Of a stretch of 36,986 bases of DNA, positions 8,431 through 15,722 are shown piece after piece; the stretch's first letter is position 1; each line of letters opens with the position of its first letter. The position numbers and the translations under genes are program-made. Source of the DNA: an uncultured Mycoplasmatota bacterium (GTDB lineage Bacteria; Bacillota_I; Bacilli_A; RF39; UBA660); assembly GCA_900557185.1 (NCBI GenBank), contig USRP01000004.1:1-36986 (forward strand). The letters run 5' to 3'. Under the pieces are notes generated by a model. It saw nothing but the letters and a program-made list of their open reading frames with translations. It was not told the origin of the DNA and ran no database searches.

Positions 8431-9194
8431 TTCTTTTCCTTCTTTCCTAACAATGCATCCGCAATCATTTCAAATACTTTCATTGCTTTTTTATCTTTCA
8501 TTTGAATTCTCTTTGTCATCGTCATAATCTTACCATCTAATACGTATTCATCAATATCTTTCTGATAAAAACTATTTGGTATTACATAATCAATACTATT
8601 TTTTAAAATATTTTTAATATCATATTTTGTAAAGCAATTTTTTTCTACATCAGAAGCTTCATTTAATACAATATAATAATTTGTTCTCTCCATATCTTTT
8701 AAAATAGATACCATCGTTTTCATATTTTTAATATCTACTGGATCATTACTAATGACATATAAAATCATATCAGAAGCATCCATCACTACTAAGTTCATTT
8801 CACTTAAAATATGATTTGTATCAATGATAATGACATCGTATTTCATCTTAGCACGAGCTAAAATTAAATCAACGTAATTACTTCCAATTTGACTAGATAA
8901 ACGTGGATCAATTGGAGCAGTAATACAATCAATATACTCATGATATGGGGTTACATAATTTTCAATATAATCAAAACGGTTATTATTCATATCATCAGAT
9001 ATGTGAAATAAATCTTTATCTGTATCAATATTTAATGAAAGAGCAACTCCTCCACTATATAAATCCATATCGATGATTAATGTTTTCAATTTTTGATTCG
9101 CATATATTCCAGCTAAATTTAAAGCAGTGGTCGTTTTACCGACTCCACCTTTCACACCTGTTACCGTAATAACTCTTGCTTGTTTTACTGCCAT
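8427..9194 (-). CDS. tadZ: TadZ/CpaE-type ParA/MinD-family ATPase
   Basis: A 255-residue P-loop ATPase with the deviant Walker A motif KGGVGKTTTALNLAG near the N terminus, LIIDMDLYSGGVAL as the A' motif region, and YDVIIIDTNH as the switch II region. In Tad systems TadZ localises the pilus machine in the cell. This version lacks the N-terminal receiver-like domain of many CpaE proteins, a common trimmed form in Gram-positive bacteria. It lies two bases after the second TadE gene and overlaps tadA, so it belongs to the operon. Confidence 0.9.
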   Translation of the reverse strand: MAVKQARVITVTGVKGGVGKTTTALNLAGIYANQKLKTLIIDMDLYSGGVALSLNIDTDKDLFHISDDMNNNRFDYIENYVTPYHEYIDCITAPIDPRLSSQIGSNYVDLILARAKMKYDVIIIDTNHILSEMNLVVMDASDMILYVISNDPVDIKNMKTMVSILKDMERTNYYIVLNEASDVEKNCFTKYDIKNILKNSIDYVIPNSFYQKDIDEYVLDGKIMTMTKRIQMKDKKAMKVFEMIADALLGKKEKK

Positions 9195-9195
9195 A

Positions 9196-9582
9196 TTATC
9201 CCCTCTCTTTTACAATCTTCCATGTTCCTGCATCTTGATAAGCAGTATAAATTACAGATAACTCTGTACTTGTATTAAAATTAAAAAATATTCTTTTCTT
9301 CGGTTTCTTGGCTTGAATCTTTATTTGATTTCCCTCTGTATATATATTTAATACAGAAAGTCCATCGACATTTTCAGCAATCACATTACGAATCTCATCC
9401 CTTGGATCTTCATCATAATGTTTCATACCATATTTCAATCCAATCAACACACCATCTTTTAATTCTTTTTCTTCTAAATAGGTATATCCCGTATCAATTA
9501 CTAAAGCAAATAACATCACCAGAAGTGGCAAGATTAACGCAAATGAGACAAGTGTTTGTCCCTTATGATTCAAGTTTCTCAT
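9196..9582 (-). CDS. TadE-like pseudopilin, second copy
   Basis: A 128-residue protein with a TadE-type N terminus, NHKGQTLVSFALILPLLVMLF, consisting of a short basic leader and one hydrophobic helix, then a small extracytoplasmic domain. The usual TadE pattern is GxxxVEFAL, but the glutamate is serine here, so it may not be inserted into the fibre like a classical pilin. I chose the ATG at 9582, behind AGAGG; the longer reading frame would start inside the upstream gene and has no ribosome binding site. It overlaps the first TadE gene by 20 bases and is followed two bases later by tadZ. Confidence 0.75.
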   Translation of the reverse strand: MRNLNHKGQTLVSFALILPLLVMLFALVIDTGYTYLEEKELKDGVLIGLKYGMKHYDEDPRDEIRNVIAENVDGLSVLNIYTEGNQIKIQAKKPKKRIFFNFNTSTELSVIYTAYQDAGTWKIVKERG

Positions 9583-9979
9583 CAACTGTTTCCTCTTGTT
9601 TGATATCTGGTGATTCTGATGATTCTGGTGTCTCTTCCACCTTTTCTTCATTGTGATATAACTTACGAGATGTCGTAATTGTATAATTATCACCTAGTAT
9701 TCTTCTTAAGATTGGCGATGACATCGTAATTTTTTTCTCGATTGACAATTTTACCGTATTGCCATCTTCTTTCGTTTTAATATTTAATCTTTGTTTCTCT
9801 TGTTCTAAAGCATTCGTATCGTTTGCTAAATAAAGATCACTGACATATTCTAAGTTCTGTTCTAATTGATATTTCTGATACAGTAGATTCCCAAAATCCA
9901 CCATCGATATAACAATCAAAAGCAGAACTGGTAGAATAATTACAAACTCTACCAATGCTTGTCCCTTTTTATTTTTCAC
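9563..9979 (-). CDS. tadE: TadE-like pseudopilin, first copy
   Basis: A 138-residue minor pilin-like protein. The N terminus KNKKGQALVEFVIILPVLLLIV matches the TadE signature with its conserved glutamate, and a hydrophobic helix follows. The domain after it carries a serine/glutamate-rich tail (EETPESSESPD). It is the first gene of the leftward Tad operon, 30-60 bases after the promoter at 10011-10039. GTG at 9979 is preferred because GGGTGA lies five bases before it; an in-frame GTG at 9988 would add three residues. No prepilin peptidase is encoded in the window. Confidence 0.8.
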   Translation of the reverse strand: MKNKKGQALVEFVIILPVLLLIVISMVDFGNLLYQKYQLEQNLEYVSDLYLANDTNALEQEKQRLNIKTKEDGNTVKLSIEKKITMSSPILRRILGDNYTITTSRKLYHNEEKVEETPESSESPDIKQEETVDEKLES

Positions 9980-10010
9980 CAGTATCACCCACGTATCTTA
10001 CCTTATATCA

Positions 10011-10039
10011 ATTATATCAAATGATGTCTATTTCTTCAA
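10011..10039 (-). promoter_or_regulatory. Tad operon promoter
   Basis: -35 TTGAAG (10034-10039), a 17-bp spacer and -10 TATAAT (10011-10016) with the extended TGA. It lies between the terminator at 10085-10102 and the first TadE gene. Confidence 0.7.
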
Positions 10040-10084
10040 TGAAAAATCATATAATTGATATATTTTGACAAATTTAAACATAAG

Positions 10085-10102
10085 AAAAATCGCTTTCGCG
10101 AT
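10085..10102 (-). terminator. Terminator after the decayed pilin fragment
   Basis: Leftward hairpin ATCGC-GAAA-GCGAT with a GNRA loop, followed by TTTTT. It would insulate the Tad operon from transcripts coming from the second LPWGG gene and the prepilin gene. Confidence 0.7.
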
Positions 10103-10139
10103 CTTTCAAATTCATACTCTTTTCGATACAGCGTTTATC

Positions 10140-10226
10140 TTAAGCAATTACATATGGATTTGATTTGGTTCCATTTCCTCCTGTGATTTGGATAGTGGAT
10201 TTCAAGAAAACAACTTTTTGAATATT
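10140..10226 (-). pseudogene. C-terminal remnant of a prepilin-like protein
   Basis: An open stretch of 28 codons without a start codon reads ...VVFLKSTIQITGGNGTKSN and then PYVIA, ending at TAA (10140-10142). The pattern YLKS..I.GGNGT..NPYVI is familiar to me as the closing segment of pilin-like and other surface proteins in gut Firmicutes. An in-frame stop (10227-10229) precedes it and no ribosome binding site fits. I read it as the tail of a second pilin gene, decayed or cut off. The live prepilin gene at 10396-11616 ends differently. Confidence 0.4.
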
Positions 10227-10274
10227 TTAAAATAAACAAAATTGTTAAAATAGTATGAGAAATATTGGGTATTA

Positions 10275-10331
10275 TTACTTAAATACCCCCCCCCATGGTA
10301 ACGTTTGGCTAACAAATTTTGTATTTCTCAT
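10275..10331 (-). CDS. Small LPWGG-motif peptide, copy 2 (18 residues, unknown function)
   Basis: This ORF encodes MRNTKFVSQTLPWGGVFK and ends in TAA. It has AGGTGA (10337-10342) five bases before the ATG and a strong extended -10 promoter at 10360-10388. Core, layout and promoter type match the ORF at 105-149. The GG codons and the following base form a run of nine G, so a one-base change would turn the end into GGGI, closer to copy 1. A 7-bp inverted repeat (10266-10289, GGGTATT/AATACCC) overlaps the stop. It follows the prepilin gene by 64 bases with no terminator between, so co-transcription is possible. The function is unknown. Confidence 0.5.
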   Translation of the reverse strand: MRNTKFVSQTLPWGGVFK

Positions 10332-10359
10332 ATCTATCACCTAGTCTCCTACTGTTTAC

Positions 10360-10388
10360 ATTTTAACATACTTCTCTATTTATTTCAA
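10360..10388 (-). promoter_or_regulatory. Promoter of LPWGG peptide gene copy 2
   Basis: -35 TTGAAA (10383-10388), a 17-bp spacer and -10 TAAAAT (10360-10365) with the extended TGT. It begins eight bases after the prepilin stop codon. Confidence 0.65.
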
Positions 10389-10395
10389 ACATGTA

Positions 10396-11616
10396 TTAAC
10401 AATGTCCTTGTGTTAAATTATATTCTACAAATTCACTCGTCTCTCGTATTTTATTTGCTATTAAAACAGCAGGCAAGCAAGCTCTTGTATCACTCATTTG
10501 ACTACTATAACGACTATTATAATGATTAACAATATCATCTGTATCAATTGCACCTTTTTTTATTTTTAATGTAGATGTTCTATAATCAACTCCGAATGTT
10601 TGTCTTAAATCTTCTTTTAGATACGTCATCTCCTGATTTGGTAGATATACTGATTTTAATGGAGTGTTATCATAATTATAATACAATGAATATTTTTCCA
10701 ATAAAGTAATATGTTTTAAATTACTTAAATTAATTTCCGGATAAATATTATTTTTATAAAATGCATTACTTTCAATTTTTTTAACAGTATCCGGTAAAAC
10801 TAGTGAGGTAACAGGACTCGGACATAAATCCGTTCTCATTTTACCACATGTAATAAAAGCAGCATTAGAAACACCAAATATTTTATCACCATCTATTTCT
10901 GCTGGTACTACAACGTCTGTTGGACAAGAGTCGCTTTCAAAATTATAATTTGAAATTATTTTTCCTTTTTGAAATCTTGGATTTGATATAATTAATGATT
11001 CGGCTAAACCCTGAACTTCTTCTTTCGATAATTCTTTTACCCACGTATCAAAAGTAATCCCGTTCACAGCCTCTCCTTTACACATCTTCACCATATCTTC
11101 ATCTCCAATAGAAGTGAAAAAAGATACACATCGATTCTCATTTAATTGATAATCTTGTAAAATTTCTGTCGTTTCAGTTGCAAAACATGATTGATCTGTT
11201 ATATCAATTGGAATCACACAATCCTCTTGAGATTGGATACTGTCATCTACAATTACTTTTTTATCATCTAACCCTTTAATAGCACAAAATTGTCCACTCC
11301 ATATCGCAATTGCAGTTTTACCTTCACTTGTTATTTTTAAACTTCCACTTTTTGGTTTATCCCCTTTATATTGTAATTTTGTATCTGTTGTTAAATCATC
11401 TATCTCTAAATCTTGTACATCTCCTACAGTCGACATTACTTGTTCTGCTTGATAATTTTCTCCTGCTTTTATAATACCGTTAGCTGTATCGATAAAAGCA
11501 TTTTTCTTTGCTTTTGTAATCGTTCCCATGATTAATGGTGTTGCGATTAATGCAATGACTGCTAATATAACAATAACAGCTAATAATTCAATTAAAGTAA
11601 AACCTCTTCTTCTCAT
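10396..11616 (-). CDS. Type IV prepilin-like protein with a leucine-rich-repeat segment
   Basis: A 406-residue protein that opens with RRRGFTLIELLAVIVILAV, the class III prepilin cleavage site (after G5) with the conserved Glu at +5 and the N-terminal helix. The pilin core follows to about 140. Residues 234-310 contain VVVPAEIDGDKIFGVSNAAF and SLVLPDTVKKIESNAF, the repeat pattern of BspA-like LRR_5 surface proteins. About ten cysteines are spread through the ectodomain, which suggests disulfides. Its GFTLIELL motif is of the type IVa/type II kind, not Flp, so it would need its own prepilin peptidase, not seen here. It starts behind AGGAGAT and has its own promoter; the Tad operon lies downstream. 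Confidence 0.88.
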   Translation of the reverse strand: MRRRGFTLIELLAVIVILAVIALIATPLIMGTITKAKKNAFIDTANGIIKAGENYQAEQVMSTVGDVQDLEIDDLTTDTKLQYKGDKPKSGSLKITSEGKTAIAIWSGQFCAIKGLDDKKVIVDDSIQSQEDCVIPIDITDQSCFATETTEILQDYQLNENRCVSFFTSIGDEDMVKMCKGEAVNGITFDTWVKELSKEEVQGLAESLIISNPRFQKGKIISNYNFESDSCPTDVVVPAEIDGDKIFGVSNAAFITCGKMRTDLCPSPVTSLVLPDTVKKIESNAFYKNNIYPEINLSNLKHITLLEKYSLYYNYDNTPLKSVYLPNQEMTYLKEDLRQTFGVDYRTSTLKIKKGAIDTDDIVNHYNSRYSSQMSDTRACLPAVLIANKIRETSEFVEYNLTQGHC

Positions 11617-11646
11617 AACAATATCTCCTATTTTCCTACCTTATAA

Positions 11647-11675
11647 ATTTTATCATATTCTAACTATTATGAAAA
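11647..11675 (-). promoter_or_regulatory. Prepilin gene promoter
   Basis: -35 TTTTCA (11670-11675), a 17-bp spacer and -10 TAAAAT (11647-11652) with the extended TGA, about 30 bases before the ATG. Confidence 0.55.
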
Positions 11676-11756
11676 GGGGTTTAATATCTCTTTGCAGTAT
11701 GTTATTTATAGAGGGATAGCTAGGTGTCACTTCCAAATAGATGGGAGGTGAAGGTT

Positions 11757-11849
11757 ATGAAATACGAGAAAAAAATAATCTTTACTTTATTACAACTTTT
11801 AAGATTCCTCATTATTCTCTTATTTCTAATAATAATTAAAAACACCTAG
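11757..11849 (+). CDS. Small hydrophobic peptide, putative type I toxin (cassette D)
   Basis: A 30-residue peptide: a charged start (KYEKK), a single hydrophobic helix containing TLLQLLRFLIILLFLIII, and a short polar end. GGGAGGTGA precedes the ATG. LLQLLR is shared with the peptide at 21517. The 5' leader contains GCTAGGTGT (11719-11727), perfectly complementary to ACACCTAGC (11842-11850) at the ORF's end. An antisense transcript with its own promoter overlaps the 3' end. This is the layout of type I toxin-antitoxin loci of the TxpA/BsrG/Fst kind, whose products insert into the membrane. Identification rests on architecture; I recognise no family by sequence. Confidence 0.6.
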   Translation: MKYEKKIIFTLLQLLRFLIILLFLIIIKNT

Positions 11850-11897
11850 CATGTGCTAAGTGAACTTATAACTCATAGGAACACTTGGTAAGTATCC
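11836..11897 (-). ncRNA. Putative antisense antitoxin RNA of cassette D
   Basis: A predicted leftward RNA of about 60 nt. Promoter TTTACA-17-TATAAT lies at 11904-11932. The terminator hairpin (11843-11862, CACTTAGCA/TGCTAGGTG with one G-U) runs into TTTTT. It overlaps the last codons, the stop and the 3' UTR of the peptide gene. The ends are estimates from the promoter and hairpin. Confidence 0.55.
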
Positions 11898-11903
11898 CTC
11901 TTC

Positions 11904-11932
11904 ATTATATGATAATAATACAGTATTGTAAA
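11904..11932 (-). promoter_or_regulatory. Antitoxin RNA promoter, cassette D
   Basis: Near-consensus TTTACA (11927-11932), a 17-bp spacer and TATAAT (11904-11909). No protein-coding ORF follows it on this strand before the prepilin gene. Confidence 0.65.
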
Positions 11933-11933
11933 T

Positions 11934-11957
11934 AAAAAAGATGTCATGTTTGACATC
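11934..11957 (-). terminator. tex terminator
   Basis: Leftward hairpin GATGTCA/TGACATC (11940-11946 with 11951-11957) followed by TTTTTT. It starts at the tex stop codon. Confidence 0.8.
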
Positions 11958-14128
11958 TATTTGTTATGTGTTTGTGGTTGTAATAATGAAAGACTTACCT
12001 TCCCTTTCTCTTTGGAAATATCTTCTACATAACAATCAACAATATCTCCTACACTTAAGACTTCACTTGGATGTTTAATATATTTATTTGTTAATTTTGA
12101 GATATGAGCAAGTCCATCATTATGTAATCCAATATCGATAAAAGCTCCAAAGTCGACAACATTACGAACCGTACCTTGTAATTTCATTCCTACTTTTAAA
12201 TCATCTATTTCTAAAATATCACTTTTTAAAAGTGGTTGTGGCATTTCATCTCTTGGATCTAAGTTTGGTTTCTTTAATGAAGCAACTACATCTTCTAATG
12301 TATATTGATCTGTATTTAATGTTTCCTGATATTTCGTCATATCTAATTGGTTTAGCTTTTCAATTAATGCTTTTGTTCCAATATCATCACTCGTAAATCC
12401 TAAATCTGTTAATAGCGCTAAAGCAATGTGATAACTTTCTGGATGGATTGCTGTTTTATCTAGTTTGTTTTCCCCATCAGGAATTCTTAAAAATCCAATT
12501 GCTTGTTCATAAGCTTTATCAGAAAGTAATTTTTTCTTTTTAATTTCTTCTCTAGATACAATTTTACCAACTTTTTCACGATATTCAATCATCTTTTGAC
12601 ATGCTTTCTTAGTAAGTCCTGATACATAGCTTAGTAGTGAAAGAGATGCGGTATTGACATTGACACCAACACTATTTACGCATTTTTCAACTACGAAGTC
12701 TAATGAGTTTGATAATTTCTTTTGACTGACATCATGTTGATATAGACCTACTCCAATTCCTTCTGGTGGTATTTTTACAAGTTCTGCTAGTGGGTCTTGT
12801 AAACGTCTACCAATACTAACTGCACTTCTGTTTTCAATTGCTAAGTCAGGGAATTCTTCGGCAGCAATCTTAGAAGCACTATAGATAGAAGCACCTGCTT
12901 CAGAGACAATTACATATTTGCAATTTAAATGATATTCACGAATCATATCAGCACAAAATTTTTCTGATTCACGAGAAGCAGTACCATTACCAATTGCGAT
13001 AATATCAACATGATATTTTTGAATTAATTTTACCACTGTTTCTTTTGCTTCTTTGATTCTTCCTTCTGTTTTAGAATTTAAAAATGGTTTAATAACCGTA
13101 GAATCTAAGTATTTTCCTGTTTTATCGACAACTGCTAATTTACAACCATTGACAAAACCAGGGTCAAATGCGAGAACAACTTGTTCTTTCATAGGTGGTG
13201 TTAGAAGTAATGCTTCTAGGTTTTTACCAAAGTTATCGATTGCAGCTTCTTCTCCTTTTTCTGATAGTTCAGAACGGATTTCACGTTCGATCGATGGAGC
13301 AATTAATCTTTTGTAAGAATCTTCGATTGCTTCTTGGATACATGGTACTACAAATGATTGTGTATTTTTAATCATTTTACTTTCTAAGAAATTGATAATT
13401 TCTTGTTTATCTACATCAATTGAAACATTCAATACTTTTTCTTTTTCACCACGGTTTAAAGCTAAAATACGATGTGGTTTAACCCATTTAACGGGTTCTT
13501 GATAATCGTAATACATTTCGTATACTTTTCCTTCATCTTCGGCATTTTTCTTAATTTTAGAAGTAATCACTCCATGTTTATAGAAATAATTACGAATCCA
13601 TTTACGATAAGAAGCATTATCACTTACCCACTCTGCAATAATATATTTAGCTCCTGTAATGGCTTCTTCTGTTGTTTTTACTTTGTCATTTATAAATTTA
13701 GTAGCTAAAGCATCTAAACTTCCTTTCATTGGAAATGACATCATCATTTTCGCAAGTGGTTCTAAACCGAGGGCAATGGCTTCTGTCGCTTTTGTTTTTT
13801 TCTTTTCTTTATATGGACGGTATAAATCTTCTACTTCTACTAATTTGGTACAATCCATGATTTTCTTTTTTAATTCATCGGTTAACATACCCTTTTCATC
13901 AATTAAACGAATCACATCTTCTTTTCTTTTTAATAAATTATTTTGATATTCGTATATTTCTTCTATTTTTCTAATTTCTTCTTCATTTAAAGCCCCTGTC
14001 ATTTCTTTACGATAACGAGCAATAAATGGAACTGTATTTCCTTCACTTAATAAAGTTAAAACAGTCTCTACTTGTTTTGTTGTTATATTTAATTCTCGAC
14101 TCATTGTTTCAATAATTTCTTGATTCAT
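11957..14128 (-). CDS. tex: Tex-family RNA-binding transcription accessory protein
   Basis: A 723-residue cytoplasmic protein with the full Tex layout. An N-terminal helical domain has GNTVPFIARYRKEMTGAL. A YqgF/RNase H-like domain begins with VLAFDPGFVNGCKLAVVD (about 320). Helix-hairpin-helix segments include VGVNVNTASLSLLSYVSGL. A C-terminal S1 domain (about 640-715) reads GTVRNVVDFGAFIDIGLHND. Tex binds nucleic acid and affects transcription and stress tolerance; the exact mechanism is unclear. It is monocistronic, with AAAAGGTGAAG before the ATG, a TGATAAGAT -10 upstream and its own terminator. Confidence 0.95.
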   Translation of the reverse strand: MNQEIIETMSRELNITTKQVETVLTLLSEGNTVPFIARYRKEMTGALNEEEIRKIEEIYEYQNNLLKRKEDVIRLIDEKGMLTDELKKKIMDCTKLVEVEDLYRPYKEKKKTKATEAIALGLEPLAKMMMSFPMKGSLDALATKFINDKVKTTEEAITGAKYIIAEWVSDNASYRKWIRNYFYKHGVITSKIKKNAEDEGKVYEMYYDYQEPVKWVKPHRILALNRGEKEKVLNVSIDVDKQEIINFLESKMIKNTQSFVVPCIQEAIEDSYKRLIAPSIEREIRSELSEKGEEAAIDNFGKNLEALLLTPPMKEQVVLAFDPGFVNGCKLAVVDKTGKYLDSTVIKPFLNSKTEGRIKEAKETVVKLIQKYHVDIIAIGNGTASRESEKFCADMIREYHLNCKYVIVSEAGASIYSASKIAAEEFPDLAIENRSAVSIGRRLQDPLAELVKIPPEGIGVGLYQHDVSQKKLSNSLDFVVEKCVNSVGVNVNTASLSLLSYVSGLTKKACQKMIEYREKVGKIVSREEIKKKKLLSDKAYEQAIGFLRIPDGENKLDKTAIHPESYHIALALLTDLGFTSDDIGTKALIEKLNQLDMTKYQETLNTDQYTLEDVVASLKKPNLDPRDEMPQPLLKSDILEIDDLKVGMKLQGTVRNVVDFGAFIDIGLHNDGLAHISKLTNKYIKHPSEVLSVGDIVDCYVEDISKEKGKVSLSLLQPQTHNK

Positions 14129-14174
14129 AACTTCACCTTTTCCTTATTTATCTTATCATAATTTTTTGTTTTGA

Positions 14175-14201
14175 AAAAGAAAAGATGTCTAGTTGACATC
14201 T
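14175..14201 (-). terminator. Terminator of the thioredoxin-fold membrane protein gene
   Basis: Leftward hairpin AGATGTC/GACATCT (14183-14189 with 14195-14201), followed by TTTCTTTTT. Confidence 0.7.
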
Positions 14202-14740
14202 TAATAATATCCTTGTTCTTCTAAGAAATCAATTAAGCTTTCTTGATCTAAATATCCTTCATAAGAAGCGACTACTTTCTTATCTTCTACTACAATTAAA
14301 AGTGGTAAAATGTATCCATCTTCTTTGTTTGTAACGGAATTAGATTTCACAAATTTCATTTGTTCATCACTATTTAAATTCTTATGTGTATAGAAGTAAG
14401 CTTGTTTATGACTCTCTCTTAAAAGATCTGTTAATACTGGTGTCAATTCTTGTGATACAATTCCATTATCAGCGACATAAATTAATTTACGTGATTCACT
14501 TTGATTTAATTCTAAGTATTCATCAAAGTCAATTTTGACAAGTCCACCTTGTAAGTTGTAAACGAAGATACAAATAGCAATGACAGCAATAATAATAACA
14601 GAAGTTAAAATCATATAAAAACGATGTGAACGTTTCATTTTCTTTTTTTCTGCTGCACTGATTGGTTGTTCTACTTTTGCTTTCTCCTTTTTTGTGTCTA
14701 CTGTTTCATTTTTTGCTTTTTTCTGGTCCTTTTTATTCAT
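14201..14740 (-). CDS. Membrane-anchored thioredoxin-fold protein without a redox CxxC
   Basis: A 179-residue protein: a highly charged lysine-rich cytoplasmic start (about 1-40), one membrane helix (about 44-66), then an extracytoplasmic domain. The closing part, YILPLLIVVEDKKVVASYEG and the helix after it, resembles the second half of thioredoxin-like folds such as the bacteriocin transport accessory proteins (PedC type). There is no cysteine pair, so it is unlikely to be an oxidoreductase. I chose the ATG at 14740, behind AAGGAG; an in-frame GTG three codons upstream lies within the leader next to it. It has its own promoter and terminator. The fold is inference. Confidence 0.6.
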   Translation of the reverse strand: MNKKDQKKAKNETVDTKKEKAKVEQPISAAEKKKMKRSHRFYMILTSVIIIAVIAICIFVYNLQGGLVKIDFDEYLELNQSESRKLIYVADNGIVSQELTPVLTDLLRESHKQAYFYTHKNLNSDEQMKFVKSNSVTNKEDGYILPLLIVVEDKKVVASYEGYLDQESLIDFLEEQGYY

Positions 14741-14770
14741 GTTAAACACTCCTTCGTATTCTATATTTGT

Positions 14771-14799
14771 ATTATAGCATAATTTTTTATTTCTTGTAA
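14771..14799 (-). promoter_or_regulatory. Promoter of the thioredoxin-fold membrane protein gene
   Basis: -35 TTACAA (14794-14799), a 17-bp spacer and -10 TATAAT (14771-14776) with the extended TGC. Confidence 0.6.
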
Positions 14800-14831
14800 A
14801 GAATCATTCATTGTCGTGTCAATAAACTATG

Positions 14832-14854
14832 AAAAAGGACACGATTATCGTGTC
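14832..14854 (-). terminator. Terminator of the HELKH protein gene
   Basis: Leftward hairpin GACACGA/TCGTGTC (14838-14844 with 14848-14854) followed by CTTTTTC. The stop codon of the gene lies in the loop. Confidence 0.7.
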
Positions 14855-15675
14855 TCATTTGTCAACTGATTCATATATGTTAAAAATAACTTTTTTTGTG
14901 CTGATGTAACTGGTTCTTCTAAGTTATCTTGAGATATTAAATGATCTAAGAAATTGATCTGCTCCGCATGATAATCACTATATTTAATTGGGTTCATAAG
15001 TTCTAATGAACGAATATATTTTCTCATAGCTGGAGAACAAGCTTGGGCAAGTGGAAAAAAATTATGTTGCCAAGTATGTTTTGCTTCTGCAGTCATTTGT
15101 CCAGGAAAAATTTCTGTTGTTTGATGCAAATGGTTTACCATATCACAACTATCATACTCTGTAAATAATTCATTTAATATCAATGGATTTCTATCTTGAA
15201 TCATAAAATATTTCTGTTTGATTCCATCATATACACTTTCCATACAAGAAAGACCTGTTTTTAGACTTGTATAGAAATACTCTTCTACTTCTACACGTGA
15301 TTCTATTTGGGTTAGTAAAGCGTGTTTTAGTTCATGTAATAAAGCAATATCTGTAACATGTTGTTGATGAATGACAATTAATCTATTTAGTTTTAAATCG
15401 CCATTTCTTTTTTCTATGAGGGGAATAAAGCTGGTATGTAGACTATCTTGAAGATAGTCATATACAATAGAAATTGGATATGGATTAAGAGAATATGAAT
15501 TACCCAATAATAATTCAACACACCTTTCTTTATCCTTCTCTTGTGTATCAGGAAATAACAGCGTAATTTCTTTCATTCTATTTTCAAAAATACGACGATT
15601 TTCTTTCCCGTATAATCTAGTAAATTCATCGATAATAATGTTTTCTTTTTCTTTGACATATTGTTGTAAGTTCAT
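14845..15675 (-). CDS. Putative zinc metallopeptidase (HELKH), cytoplasmic
   Basis: A 276-residue soluble protein with no signal peptide or membrane segment. LLHELKHALL supplies an HExxH motif (His114, Glu115, His118). Some 50-55 residues later LNELFTEYDSCD offers Glu169 or Glu173 as the third ligand. I do not recognise the family, so a protease role is inferred from the motif alone. It starts at ATG behind GAGAGGAG, downstream of parC, whose terminator lies between them, and has a terminator of its own. No convincing promoter is visible in the 40-base gap, so read-through from parC may contribute. Confidence 0.55.
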   Translation of the reverse strand: MNLQQYVKEKENIIIDEFTRLYGKENRRIFENRMKEITLLFPDTQEKDKERCVELLLGNSYSLNPYPISIVYDYLQDSLHTSFIPLIEKRNGDLKLNRLIVIHQQHVTDIALLHELKHALLTQIESRVEVEEYFYTSLKTGLSCMESVYDGIKQKYFMIQDRNPLILNELFTEYDSCDMVNHLHQTTEIFPGQMTAEAKHTWQHNFFPLAQACSPAMRKYIRSLELMNPIKYSDYHAEQINFLDHLISQDNLEEPVTSAQKKLFLTYMNQLTNETR

Positions 15676-15700
15676 AGTTTTCTCCTCTCTTACAAAGATA

Positions 15701-15722
15701 TAAAAAAGGTGTTTTTACACCT
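15701..15722 (-). terminator. parC terminator
   Basis: Leftward hairpin AGGTGT/ACACCT (15707-15712 with 15717-15722) followed by TTTTTT. It overlaps the parC stop codon. Confidence 0.75.

Noticed and set aside
9583..9693. Longer start for the second TadE-like gene
   Set aside because: It would begin inside the first TadE gene in another frame, with a basic, Gln/His-rich non-pilin start. The ATG at 9582 has its own ribosome binding site and puts the pilin signal at the N terminus.
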